From positions 4,301 through 68,300 of the forward strand of contig NZ_JBHFNQ010000194.1 in the NCBI RefSeq assembly GCF_041929345.1: a stretch of 64,000 nucleotides of DNA, written 5' to 3'. This DNA comes from Floridanema aerugineum (GTDB lineage Bacteria; Cyanobacteriota; Cyanobacteriia; Cyanobacteriales; Aerosakkonemataceae). Positions 43,814-52,993 of the stretch are shown here, in pieces; position 1 is the first letter of the stretch; each line of letters starts with the position of its first letter. The notes below the pieces were generated by a model. That model made no database searches, had not been told where the DNA came from, and saw only the letters and a list, made by a program, of their open reading frames with translations. The position numbers and the translations under genes are program-made.

Positions 43814-43936
43814 GTTTCTAGAAATCTCTGCCTCAGTGGGGTAGATAATTAGAATTAGGATCAATTACTCTTCGTTCAGTTGATATGTACTCACAAGCCT
43901 CATCGGGTAAAGCTTCTCAGGGTTCAGTAGAACTAA

Positions 43937-44281
43937 ACCCAGAGAAAACGAGATTTTCCGATTAATTCAGAAGTGCAGGCAATCTTAGATGAGATTGGTC
44001 CTGAAATAGTCGATCCTGAGTCATTTATATTTATTAGCCCTAAAGGGAAATTTATCGATCAGCACAACTTTTCGGGTCGTGCTTGGAAGTCAATTTTAGC
44101 TAAGTGTGACATTCCATATCGCAAAAGCTATCAGACTCGACATACTTTTATCAGCTTGTGTGTAGAGGCGAATATTAATAGCACGGCGATCGGCAGATGG
44201 ACGGGAACTTCTGCCAAAATGATTGATAACCATTATGGGGCTACTAACTTTACCAATCTCAGACCTCCTGATCTTTCCTAA
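43937..44281 (+). pseudogene. tyrosine recombinase (integrase) C-terminal remnant beside tRNA-Phe
   Basis: The frame is open from 43937 and encodes KRDFPINSEVQAILDEIG, then FIFISPKGKFIDQHNFSGRAW and the catalytic core YQTRHTFISLCVEANINSTA with the Arg-His pair, and IGRWTGTSAKMIDNHYG with the nucleophile tyrosine. The N-terminal SAM-like domain and the first arginine are missing, so it is a fragment of a phage/ICE-type integrase. It lies 200 bases after tRNA-Phe, a common insertion site, so it probably marks a lost mobile element. Confidence 0.75.
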
Positions 44282-44286
44282 GTCAT

Positions 44287-44754
44287 TTACTTACCCGAAC
44301 CAATATTTTTTTCTCCTAAAACACTCCAAGGATGAGGGGTATTTAAAATTTCTGGTTGCCTTTGTAATATAGTTAAGCCTATCATAAATGATGCTATAGC
44401 TAAGGCTAATGAACCAGAAATAATTTTGACTAATTTAACTATTTTTTCTTGGCGTTGTTGGCGATCGCTTTCTACCGATAACATTTGAGTAGGAAGTTGC
44501 ATCTGTACACTCAAATCTTCCAGATTCTTCACTTCCAAAGTAACTTCGGTTTTGCTAACTTGAATAAGTTGCAGTTCTTTTAACTTTTGAATAGCTTCAA
44601 GAATTTCTGTGTAATTGTATGGTTTTTCCCGAAATTCTGCTGACCATGCTTGAAAGTCTTGTAAATCAACTGTTAATTTGGGGTTAGCTGAAACTCTAGG
44701 CAACAGCCATTGGTAAAGTAAAATTGCACAGTTGGTTAACTTAGTTTCTAACAT
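44287..44754 (-). CDS. uncharacterised protein with one C-terminal membrane helix
   Basis: The 155-residue product is not recognised. The first 105 residues are soluble and helical (LLYQWLLPRVSANPKLTVDL, EILEAIQKLKELQLIQVSK) and resemble a winged-helix arrangement. One membrane helix follows (ISGSLALAIASFMIGLTIL). It stands alone, with ATG at 44754 and GGAGA upstream. Confidence 0.65.
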   Translation of the reverse strand: MLETKLTNCAILLYQWLLPRVSANPKLTVDLQDFQAWSAEFREKPYNYTEILEAIQKLKELQLIQVSKTEVTLEVKNLEDLSVQMQLPTQMLSVESDRQQRQEKIVKLVKIISGSLALAIASFMIGLTILQRQPEILNTPHPWSVLGEKNIGSGK

Positions 44755-44999
44755 GACTATCTCCTTAAGATTACTATTACTAGGGGCTAATGAAGGAGAC
44801 TGGGTAGGAACAGCTAACTTGATTAATTGCTATTCTCAAAACACTTAGTCCTTACTTAATTATTGTTCTCTATTTCCACTGGTTTTAGTCACCCTAGTCA
44901 ATGATTTTTTACACTTCCTAAGTTAATTGTTACATAAATAACAGTTTACAATATGCTTCTGTGTATTAACTGCATAAATCTCTACAATTTGATGAACTC

Positions 45000-45824
45000 A
45001 TGACAAAACAACGACTGGATGTATTGTTGGTTGAACTTAATTTAACTTCATCTCGGCAGTTGGCGCAAAGGTTAATTCAGGCGGGGGAAGTGTTGGTAAA
45101 TCAACAGGTAGTTGACAAAGTGGGGACGTTGGTGGATACTACTGCTCAAATTCAGGTGAAACAGCGATCGCCCTACGTTTCCAGAGGCGGAGAAAAACTG
45201 GCTAAAGCTTTAAAATGCTTTACTATTCCGATCGCAGGACGAGTTTGCTTAGATGGCGGCATTTCCACAGGCGGTTTTACTGACTGTTTGCTGCAAGCTG
45301 GTGCCAAGCTAGTTTACGGCGTAGATGTTGGGTACGGACAAGTTGACTGGCGAATTCGCAACGATTCCAGAGTAATCTTAAAAGAACGCACTAACTTGCG
45401 CTATTTGACTCCAAACGAGTTGTACGGAGATGGGGAAGTGGCTAATTTAGGGGTGGTAGATGTTTCGTTCATTTCTTTAGCAAAAATTCTTCCTAGCTTA
45501 TGGCAACTACTTCAATCTCCCCGTGACACAGTTTTGCTCGTTAAACCGCAGTTTGAAGTAGGAAAGTTCAGGGTTGGCAAAAAGGGCGTGGTGCGGGATA
45601 CTGACGACCAAGCAGATGCGATCGCGCAAGTAATTGCAGCTGCACGAGCGATCGGGTGGCAATATTGTGGCTTAACCTGGTCTCCAATCACAGGCCCCGC
45701 TGGTAATATAGAGTATCTTTTGTGGTTGAGCATGGACAGTCAAAACTTAGCACCCGATCTGACAACACTCAAACAAATCACCAAAACTGCAAAAGAGGAA
45801 CTTAGTAAGACAGCCGATAACTGA
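45000..45824 (+). CDS. tlyA: TlyA family rRNA methyltransferase / hemolysin A
   Basis: The 274-residue protein has an S4 RNA-binding domain (RLDVLLVELNLTSSRQLAQR, AGEVLVNQQVV) and an FtsJ-like SAM methyltransferase domain (SPYVSRGGEKLAKAL, CLDGGISTGGFTDCLLQAGA, VDVSFISL). Members 2'-O-methylate ribosomal RNA; the hemolysin label is historical. The catalytic Lys-Asp-Lys-Glu set is in the expected places (RGGEK, DVSF, KPQFE). ATG at 45000. Confidence 0.9.
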   Translation: MTKQRLDVLLVELNLTSSRQLAQRLIQAGEVLVNQQVVDKVGTLVDTTAQIQVKQRSPYVSRGGEKLAKALKCFTIPIAGRVCLDGGISTGGFTDCLLQAGAKLVYGVDVGYGQVDWRIRNDSRVILKERTNLRYLTPNELYGDGEVANLGVVDVSFISLAKILPSLWQLLQSPRDTVLLVKPQFEVGKFRVGKKGVVRDTDDQADAIAQVIAAARAIGWQYCGLTWSPITGPAGNIEYLLWLSMDSQNLAPDLTTLKQITKTAKEELSKTADN

Positions 45825-45856
45825 TTTTTCTCACCACTTAACTAACATTTAATTCA

Positions 45857-46708
45857 ATGCGGCTTTTAACACTATTATTTAGATTATTAATCTACATCTT
45901 GGTTATTTGTAGCTTGGTTTTCTTCACTGTTAGCCTCAAGCTGATAGCCAACTTTATCGGTGAAGAACTAATCTACAACATTCTGATTATTGGGGAATTC
46001 ATAGCTATCTTACAGGTAGTTGAATTCGCTAATATCATTATCTTTGCAGTACTCGGTATGGGTTTTGGCTTAGCCAGCGTCATCTTACCAAAAAATTGTC
46101 AACTCAAAACCAGCGCCGTTTTGTTAATTATTCTAGTACCCCTAATTTTTAGCATTACTCCTTTCCTCAAATACAATACTTGGCTCAAAGAAATTGCTGA
46201 CAATGAGAATATCACATACCAAGAAGCGCAAACATTAAGTGACTCATTTTTAAAATCTAGAGTTAACTTAGAAGGGTTTTTAGGTTTCTATTCTTATAGC
46301 GCTCAATTTCCCATTTTACCCCGAACTAAAAAAGAAATGGTTCTGGCGGTAAAGTTGGAGAAAAAAGTCAGAACTGAAATCACTAGCTTAACTAAAAAGG
46401 CTAATTTAAGTCCCCAGTTCATTTCTATTTTATTAGCCGCTGGGAACTGGGCAATTCGATTTTTCTACTTTTCGTTATCAGTATTTACAACGATCGCTCA
46501 TTTTCACATAGGTCGTCAAACAATTGAAAAACAACTAATAAAACTTCGCACTCCCATGTTTCCCCCCATACCCCATCGTCATCAAATGCCCCAAAACAAA
46601 GCTGTCAGACAGCCAGCACCCCAAAGAGGTAAACCGAAAGCACCTCCTATTCCGCACCGTAGTCAAGCTGTCAAATCAGAACTTCCTCCACGAAAATTAA
46701 ATAAATGA
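45857..46708 (+). CDS. uncharacterised membrane protein with proline-rich C-terminus
   Basis: The 283-residue protein has four hydrophobic helices (RLLIYILVICSLVFFTVS, IIIFAVLGMGFGLASVILP, AVLLIILVPLIFSITPFL and IRFFYFSLSVFTTIAHF). A C-terminal tail is rich in Pro, His and basic residues (PPIPHRHQMPQ, PKAPPIPHR). I do not recognise a family. It overlaps the next gene (polysaccharide deacetylase) by four bases (ATGA), so the two are translationally coupled and probably act together. Confidence 0.7.
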   Translation: MRLLTLLFRLLIYILVICSLVFFTVSLKLIANFIGEELIYNILIIGEFIAILQVVEFANIIIFAVLGMGFGLASVILPKNCQLKTSAVLLIILVPLIFSITPFLKYNTWLKEIADNENITYQEAQTLSDSFLKSRVNLEGFLGFYSYSAQFPILPRTKKEMVLAVKLEKKVRTEITSLTKKANLSPQFISILLAAGNWAIRFFYFSLSVFTTIAHFHIGRQTIEKQLIKLRTPMFPPIPHRHQMPQNKAVRQPAPQRGKPKAPPIPHRSQAVKSELPPRKLNK

Positions 46709-47586
46709 AATCCATTAAACTAAAACTGAAGTCTTTTCCAGTTCTGGTTTTTCTTACCACATTATTGGTTATTACTAGTATTTGGTTGATTATAGATATC
46801 ACCATACCAAAAATACCTATTTTGGGGTTTCATAGTATTGTTGATACTCAAAGCTTAGAGGGAAAAAATAGTAACCAAAATTGGCGAAGAATCGATTATA
46901 CCAAGGAAGATTTTGTCAAAGTTGTAGATTATTTAGTAAATCATAATTTTTGGTTTATTTCTAGTCAAGACCTTTACGATTACTTTATAACTAACTCCCG
47001 GAAAGTTCCGCCTGAACATATAGGCAAAAAACCAATAATGCTGACATTTGATGATTCTTACAAAACGTTTTATACAAATTTATTGCCAGTTTTGGAAAGT
47101 ATAGCAGAGAAATATAATCAAAAAGTTAAAGTAGTATTGTTTATCAATCCGGGAATAATGACAAAGAATGAAAATAAAACTTCATTCAATATAAATTGTA
47201 ATAATTTGCGAGAAGGATTTGCCAAGGGCTTTTTTGATATTCAATCTCACGGACAAAGACACAAAAAACTTACCTCATTAACTAATAAAGAGTTAATTTA
47301 TGAGTTAGAAACAGCACAAGTGCAACTGAGGAAATGTACCGCAGGTTTAGATCCTAACAAAACAGTTGCTTCTCATATAGCTTACCCTTACGGTGCGTCA
47401 AATCAGAAGGTAGAGAAGTTTACTGCTAAATATTATAAATCGGGATATTTGTACAATAGTCGATTTTTTTGGCAAGGGTGGTTAAAAAATAAGTACCAAA
47501 TACCTCGTTTAACTGTTAATCGCCAAAAACCTCCCAAAGGACTGATACATATAGCAGAAAAAGCTCTTAAAATAAAAAATGAATGA
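46705..47586 (+). CDS. polysaccharide deacetylase family protein (CE4/NodB fold)
   Basis: The 293-residue protein has an N-terminal membrane anchor (VLVFLTTLLVITSIWLI) and the NodB-fold motifs: LTFDDSYKTFYTN (catalytic Asp and metal Asp), FDIQSHGQRHKKL (metal His pair) and SHIAYPYGAS. It probably deacetylates an N-acetylated cell-wall or surface glycan outside the membrane. The ATG overlaps the stop of the preceding membrane protein gene. Confidence 0.88.
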   Translation: MKSIKLKLKSFPVLVFLTTLLVITSIWLIIDITIPKIPILGFHSIVDTQSLEGKNSNQNWRRIDYTKEDFVKVVDYLVNHNFWFISSQDLYDYFITNSRKVPPEHIGKKPIMLTFDDSYKTFYTNLLPVLESIAEKYNQKVKVVLFINPGIMTKNENKTSFNINCNNLREGFAKGFFDIQSHGQRHKKLTSLTNKELIYELETAQVQLRKCTAGLDPNKTVASHIAYPYGASNQKVEKFTAKYYKSGYLYNSRFFWQGWLKNKYQIPRLTVNRQKPPKGLIHIAEKALKIKNE

Positions 47587-47677
47587 GTGCTTAAGCCAAG
47601 AAGATGAATTTGGCTGGTAAGAGTTTCAGTGTATCGAAATACATAAGTTAAAAGTTCGATCGCCAGAGAGTTAAACT

Positions 47678-47899
47678 ATGACTACAGAAAAACAAGCGCG
47701 GGAACAAATGGCGCAACAGCGTCTGGAAATGGAACATCTGCAAGAGTCAATGTTGAATCGTGCAGAAGCAGAAGTTCAGCAAGGAGATAATTCTGCAACT
47801 GAAGAGTTAGCACGGCAACAAATGACACAAGAACGTTTAGAAGCTGAACAAACTAATGAATCAATGTTGACTCGTTCGGAAGCAGAAATTACGGAGTAG
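47678..47899 (+). CDS. small helical protein built of two 33-residue repeats
   Basis: The 73-residue protein consists of two copies of a unit with the form ARxQMxQxRLExE..ESMLxRxEAE, joined by QQGDNSA. It is rich in Glu, Gln and Met, with no Cys or Trp, and should form amphipathic helices or a coiled coil. I do not recognise it. Its stop overlaps the end of the convergent GTPase gene by 11 bases. ATG at 47678. Confidence 0.65.
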   Translation: MTTEKQAREQMAQQRLEMEHLQESMLNRAEAEVQQGDNSATEELARQQMTQERLEAEQTNESMLTRSEAEITE

Positions 47900-49298
47900 A
47901 TTTGTCAAAGTGTTGCTGCAATTCTGTGCGTAAACGATAAAGAATTGTGTGGGATTCTACCTGATTTAGTATTTCTTGAATGACTGTATTTGAGCCTAAT
48001 TGTCCCCAAGTACAGCCTTTTTCTAAGTATACTTGAGCGGCGCGACCGATCGCATAAGCCCCATAACCTGCAATCCCCGCTTGGGCGATCGCAGCACCCG
48101 CAAAAGCTGTAATATTAGAAGGGTTTTCTCCCGCAGAAATTGCCGCCGCACTTTTCCCTAATCCCCACAAAAAACTAGTACCAATTTCTCCTAATAATAA
48201 CCCACCAGAACTTAAGAGAATTGTTTTTAATAACTTTCCTGCTTCATAACTAGTCATCGGTAAATTATATAATTTAGCTAAAGCGCGAATTAAAGCTAAA
48301 TCGGTTAAAGTTCCGCCGACAATATCTAAGAAAGCAATGGGATTTACGGCAATTGCGATCGCCTTATACTTAGTAAACTGCCAAATTAAATCTTCCGCTT
48401 CCTTTTCTCGCATTTCTATACTTTTGCGGGCAATTCTTTCTTCCACATCTCTAGCTTGAACTAAGGCATTTAGGGCAAGTAGCGATCGACCTTCCCGATT
48501 TAAAATCTTGAGAATTTTCTGCTTTAACTCATTAATTTGTGCTGGCGGACTTTCCCACTCATAACTTACCTTGCCATCAGGCATTTCTACTCTAACTTGT
48601 AAAGGTGCAGGTTCCGCTGCTATCATCACAATTTCATCAGGGGAAAGTAACTCTTGTAAAATCGAATCATCACCAGTAGCAGCACCTAATCTTTGCAAAT
48701 TTGCGTAAATTGTTTGTCGATCTTGTTCGGGATAAAGGTCGATTTTATTAAATACTAAAATTATTGGTTTTTGCGCCTTTCTTAATTGACAAAGTGCCTC
48801 ATACTCAGTGCGAGTAATATCTCCAGAAACTACAAATAAAATTAAATCAGCTTGACGCGCCACATCTTGCGCCATTTTCGCCCTAGCTTGTCCTTCAATT
48901 TCATCTAATCCCGGAGTATCAATTAACTCCACTTGTACCTGACTACTCCCCCCCTTATTAAGGGGGGGTAGGGGGGGGATCGTCCAACGTACAGAACGAG
49001 GGTATTGAGTAACGCCGTGAAGTGGCCCAGTTTGTAATATTTTCTGCCCAATTAAAGCATTTAAAACTGCTGATTTTCCCCGACTAACTAAACCAAAAGC
49101 AGCAATACAAATTACGCCTTGATCTAACTTTTCTAAAGTGCTATTTAAAACTTCAATTTCCGGGCGCAAAATTGCCCGCATTTTTGCCGAATGTCCAGAA
49201 ATGGCGCGACGAATACTCGATCGAGCACGGTTAAAGTGTGATTCTTGGCGACTCCGTGCAGGGGAAGGTTCAGTTTCGGGGAATGGTGTGTTACTCAA
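47889..49298 (-). CDS. GTPase with DUF697-like C-terminal membrane domain
   Basis: The 469-residue protein has a TRAFAC-class GTPase domain: P-loop GLVSRGKS at 69-76, G2 threonine near 97, G3 DTPG at 127-130 and G4 NKID near 183. Residues 106-118 (WTIPPLPPLNKGGSS) are encoded by an inserted palindromic repeat just before the G3 strand. A DUF697-like domain (NPIAFLDIVGGTLTDLALI) and glycine-rich hydrophobic helices follow (LLLGEIGTSFLWGLG, AFAGAAIAQAGIAGYGAYAIG). It is paralogous to the gene at 54736. Function unknown; membrane remodelling or stress signalling is inference. Confidence 0.82.
   Translation of the reverse strand: MSNTPFPETEPSPARSRQESHFNRARSSIRRAISGHSAKMRAILRPEIEVLNSTLEKLDQGVICIAAFGLVSRGKSAVLNALIGQKILQTGPLHGVTQYPRSVRWTIPPLPPLNKGGSSQVQVELIDTPGLDEIEGQARAKMAQDVARQADLILFVVSGDITRTEYEALCQLRKAQKPIILVFNKIDLYPEQDRQTIYANLQRLGAATGDDSILQELLSPDEIVMIAAEPAPLQVRVEMPDGKVSYEWESPPAQINELKQKILKILNREGRSLLALNALVQARDVEERIARKSIEMREKEAEDLIWQFTKYKAIAIAVNPIAFLDIVGGTLTDLALIRALAKLYNLPMTSYEAGKLLKTILLSSGGLLLGEIGTSFLWGLGKSAAAISAGENPSNITAFAGAAIAQAGIAGYGAYAIGRAAQVYLEKGCTWGQLGSNTVIQEILNQVESHTILYRLRTELQQHFDKSTP
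48948..48981. repeat. palindromic repeat inserted in frame in the GTPase gene
   Basis: The C-run, TTATTA centre and long G-run ending GGGGGGGATC (seen on the plus strand) match one unit of the element at 12993-13237. It encodes the residues PPLPPLNKGG in the GTPase. Confidence 0.85.
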
Positions 49299-49474
49299 GG
49301 TTAAATCGGGAAAAATGTCTACAGTTCTATTTTGGCTAATATTTAATTAATTGGGTATTTTACACTATATCTCTGGCAAAAATAGAAAATCTCTATCTTT
49401 TATCTGTGTTTATCTGTGTTCATCTGTGGATATCTGTGGTAAAAAATCCTAGTTTTATTACTTTTGCAATAAGT

Positions 49475-52400
49475 TTATTTGATATTGTCGCACAAATTGC
49501 GATCGCTCTCTTCCACCTGTAAATTCGTTCGCAAATAATCCCCTACCCAATTACAAGCATACTCCAACTCATTGAGATTCTCAATCTTTTTTAAATCCCA
49601 AATAATCACAGTGCTATCATCTCCACCAGAAACTAAAAATTTACCATCAGGAGTAAAAGCTAAACTAATTACCATTCCTTGATGTCCCGGCAAACTTCTT
49701 AACAATTCTCCCTGAAGATTCCATAATTTTACTGTATTATCAACTCCCGCAGTAGCAATAGTTTGACCATCAGGACTAAAAGCAACTCTGGTTAACCCTT
49801 GACTTTGCGCCGGAATAGTTTTTAAAAGCTTGCCATCCACTGTCCAAATTTTCAGAGTGTCATCCCGACTAGCAGAGGCAATGATATTTTTTTGCGGACT
49901 CCAAGCAACTCCCCAAACAGCACCTTCATGAGAAAGAGTTGATACTAAATCACCATTTATTCGCCAAATTTTCACCTTTCCATCTTCACTAGCGGAAGCG
50001 AGAAATTGCCCGTCAAAATTAAATGCTAACTTCCAAATCCTTTCAGAATGAGCAATAAAACTGCGGAGTAATTTCCCGTCAATATTCCACAGTTTAATTG
50101 TTCGATCGTCTCCCGCAGAAGCAATAATTTTTTGGTCTTCAGTCAAAGCAACTGCATAAAGACTAGCCTGATGTGCGCTAAAAGTTTGTAACGGTTTAAT
50201 CGACAATTTGTTTTGCTTATTCAAATCCCAAATCTGAACATTACCATTATTGTTTACCGTCACTAACATTTTATTATTTGGACTAAAAACCACACTGCGA
50301 AAACTCAATTGTTCTGATTGGATAGTTTGCAAAACTGTGCCATCAACCTGCCATAATTTAAGGGTATCATCAGTACTTACGGAAGCAACTAACGTACTAT
50401 CTGAACTGATCGTAATCTCCCAAATTGTACCTTGATGTCCATAGAGAGGTCTTAAAAGAAATTGATTCTGTCGCCAGAGTTTTACTGTACCATCATCACT
50501 AGCAGAAGCAGCTATTAAACTATCTGAAGTCAAAGCTAAATCTCGAACTAAAGCCCGATGTCCTTGTAAGTTCCTTCTAAAAGTTCCATCTGTTTTCCAA
50601 ATGGTAACGATGTTATTTGTACCGCTAGTAGCAATAAATTCACCCTGACAATCAACCCCAATCATGGTATCGTTGCTTTTCAGTGTTCTTACTAAAGTGC
50701 CGTCTAGTTTCCAGAGTTTAGCTGTGCGATCGGAACTAACAGAAACTAATAAGTTATTTTGCTGACAAAATGCCAAATCCCAAATAGAATTCTGATGTCC
50801 TTTGAGGGTTTTCAGTAATTTACCATCAATTGTCCATAGATTAATTATGTTATCGACTCCTGCCGAAGCAACAATCTGATTATTTGGGCTAAAGGCAACA
50901 TTCCAAACACTTTTTTCATGACCTTTTAAGGTTTTCCACAATCTACCATCAATTGTCCATAATTTTATAGTTTTATCGCTACTACCAGAAGCAATCAATT
51001 TACCATTAGGACTAAACGCCACTCCCCAAATAGGAACTTGATGACCTTGAATAGTGTAAATTAATCTACCATCAATGCCCCACAGTTTAATCTTCCCATC
51101 TAAACTACCAGAAACAATCAGGCGACTGTCAGGACTGAAAGCCACCCGATGAACAGTTGCGCTATGTTTTAAAGTATGTAAAAGTGTGCCATCTCGCCGC
51201 CAAACTTTAACAGTTTTATCATTACTTGCTGTAGCAATGAACTGATTGTTAGGACTAATATCAACACTCAAAACACTACCCTGATGTCCGATTAAACGGT
51301 TAAATTCATTATTTCCATAAACTGTTTTTCTTAAGGCTATTTCTACATTTTTAGCCGTTTCAGGAGCAACATTTCCTAACTGTTTGAGGCGGCGTTTGGC
51401 TTTAATCGCTTCGATCATTGCATCTAATTGATTATTGGAGGCAAATAAACCTTGCGAGGATGAAGCTAAGGCTTTGATTTCGCTAATTCTAGCTTGGCGA
51501 AACTGCCAAAATGCGATTAATACTAAACTGGAAGCGAGAAAAAATGCTCCGCTTACTAATATTAAAACTAATCTTTGTAATTTGGCATTTTTTTGTTCTT
51601 CAATTAATTGAATTTTAATTGCTTTAGTGCGTTCTGCTTCTATTTTTTGCTGGGTTTCTTGGCGATCGATTTCCAGAGATGCAGCGAGAAATTGATAATC
51701 TAAGTCGCTTAAACTTTTTCCCTGTGTCCAAAGTTGAGCATCTTTTAAAGCTTGTCCTCTTAATAACCGCGAAGTATCAGTTTTTTGGGAAATTATCCAA
51801 GCATCAAATGTTTGGGAATAAGGACGCATTTTGCTTAATTCTTTTTTCACCCAATCTTGACTAAAAACTCCCTGATAAATCGGGTTTTTAACTTGCAAGA
51901 ATCCATTTTTTTTGACGATTAAGCCTGATAGTACAAGTTCCGCTTGTTCCCGGCTGTCATCAGTAGGAATTTGAATACCTTGGAGGATTTGTTGGTAAAT
52001 TCCTAGTAATCTTCCGGCGCGTTGTTCGTTGCGAAGTAGGCGATCGCGTACCGTTTTTAAATGTTCTGGTTCATCTTGACTCTGCCAATTTTGAATGATG
52101 CAAGTTTTTACCAAACTCTCTAGCCAAAATCCCTCAGTTCCCGGCAAAATTTCTAGAGAATCGCTTACTGAATCTCTGCTTAAATTCCAGACTAAATTAC
52201 ACAATTTATGAGTTAAAAATGGCTGTCCATTTGTCCAAGTTAAAATTTCTTTGAGGATACTTCCTGAGTTTCTAAATTTTTCGGTTAATCCCTTAGCTAA
52301 AGGTTGAGCTTCTTCTAATGTAAATCCACTAAGTTCTATAGCTTTACCAATATTAAAAGGAGTCCGATTGCGATCGCTAATCAAATCGCTGGGAGTCGCT

Positions 52401-52951
52401 ACACCAAATATCGCCCAAGTCAGGTTTTTGTAAGCAGGATTAATTGCCCTTTGGTTATAACAAAAACGAATGAAAGCAAAAAAATCATCTATAGGAAAAT
52501 CCAAGCTAAGAATACTGTCTATTTCATCAATAAAAATTACTAGCTGAGAGTGAGAAAATTGCTCTAAGAGAATCTCTTCAATAAAATTACCTAACTGCTG
52601 AACTAACGATAAATTTTCTTGTTCTTTCCACCAAGTTTTTAAATTAACTTTTCCCAACAAATTGAAACCGCGCCACAAATCAGTAATTATTCCTTTATAC
52701 CACTGACTTTGGGTAATTGTTTCGCTACCAATCCGAGTGATATCTACAGTAGTACATAAAACATCTTCTTGTTGTAGTTTATGTCTAGTCCGAACTAACA
52801 GCGAAGATTTCCCCATTTGTCGGGAGTTGAGAACATAACAAAATTCCCCACTTTTTAAGGCTTCATATAATTCTGAGTCTGCTTTTCTAACTACATAACA
52901 AGGTGCTTCTGTGGCTAGACTACCGCCAACTTGATAGTGACTATTGTCCAT
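49475..52951 (-). CDS. AAA-like (AAA_10) STAND NTPase with 14 WD40 repeats
   Basis: The 1158-residue protein begins with an AAA-like domain (residues 1 to about 340) with P-loop NSRQMGKSSLLVR and Walker B LVIFIDEIDSIL. A helical linker, a membrane helix (LVLILVSGAFFLASSLVLIAFW, near 460) and 14 consecutive WD40 repeats (about 555-1125; for example GHQGSVLSVDISPNNQFIATA, GHEKSVWNVAFSPNN) follow. It is a membrane-anchored receptor-type STAND protein with a propeller sensor outside or inside the membrane. It is followed on the same strand by the GTPase at 47889 and preceded by another AAA-like gene. Confidence 0.9.
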   Translation of the reverse strand: MDNSHYQVGGSLATEAPCYVVRKADSELYEALKSGEFCYVLNSRQMGKSSLLVRTRHKLQQEDVLCTTVDITRIGSETITQSQWYKGIITDLWRGFNLLGKVNLKTWWKEQENLSLVQQLGNFIEEILLEQFSHSQLVIFIDEIDSILSLDFPIDDFFAFIRFCYNQRAINPAYKNLTWAIFGVATPSDLISDRNRTPFNIGKAIELSGFTLEEAQPLAKGLTEKFRNSGSILKEILTWTNGQPFLTHKLCNLVWNLSRDSVSDSLEILPGTEGFWLESLVKTCIIQNWQSQDEPEHLKTVRDRLLRNEQRAGRLLGIYQQILQGIQIPTDDSREQAELVLSGLIVKKNGFLQVKNPIYQGVFSQDWVKKELSKMRPYSQTFDAWIISQKTDTSRLLRGQALKDAQLWTQGKSLSDLDYQFLAASLEIDRQETQQKIEAERTKAIKIQLIEEQKNAKLQRLVLILVSGAFFLASSLVLIAFWQFRQARISEIKALASSSQGLFASNNQLDAMIEAIKAKRRLKQLGNVAPETAKNVEIALRKTVYGNNEFNRLIGHQGSVLSVDISPNNQFIATASNDKTVKVWRRDGTLLHTLKHSATVHRVAFSPDSRLIVSGSLDGKIKLWGIDGRLIYTIQGHQVPIWGVAFSPNGKLIASGSSDKTIKLWTIDGRLWKTLKGHEKSVWNVAFSPNNQIVASAGVDNIINLWTIDGKLLKTLKGHQNSIWDLAFCQQNNLLVSVSSDRTAKLWKLDGTLVRTLKSNDTMIGVDCQGEFIATSGTNNIVTIWKTDGTFRRNLQGHRALVRDLALTSDSLIAASASDDGTVKLWRQNQFLLRPLYGHQGTIWEITISSDSTLVASVSTDDTLKLWQVDGTVLQTIQSEQLSFRSVVFSPNNKMLVTVNNNGNVQIWDLNKQNKLSIKPLQTFSAHQASLYAVALTEDQKIIASAGDDRTIKLWNIDGKLLRSFIAHSERIWKLAFNFDGQFLASASEDGKVKIWRINGDLVSTLSHEGAVWGVAWSPQKNIIASASRDDTLKIWTVDGKLLKTIPAQSQGLTRVAFSPDGQTIATAGVDNTVKLWNLQGELLRSLPGHQGMVISLAFTPDGKFLVSGGDDSTVIIWDLKKIENLNELEYACNWVGDYLRTNLQVEESDRNLCDNIK

Positions 52952-52993
52952 TGGAATAAATTTTTTAGTGATTAGAATATTTTATCTAAAACT

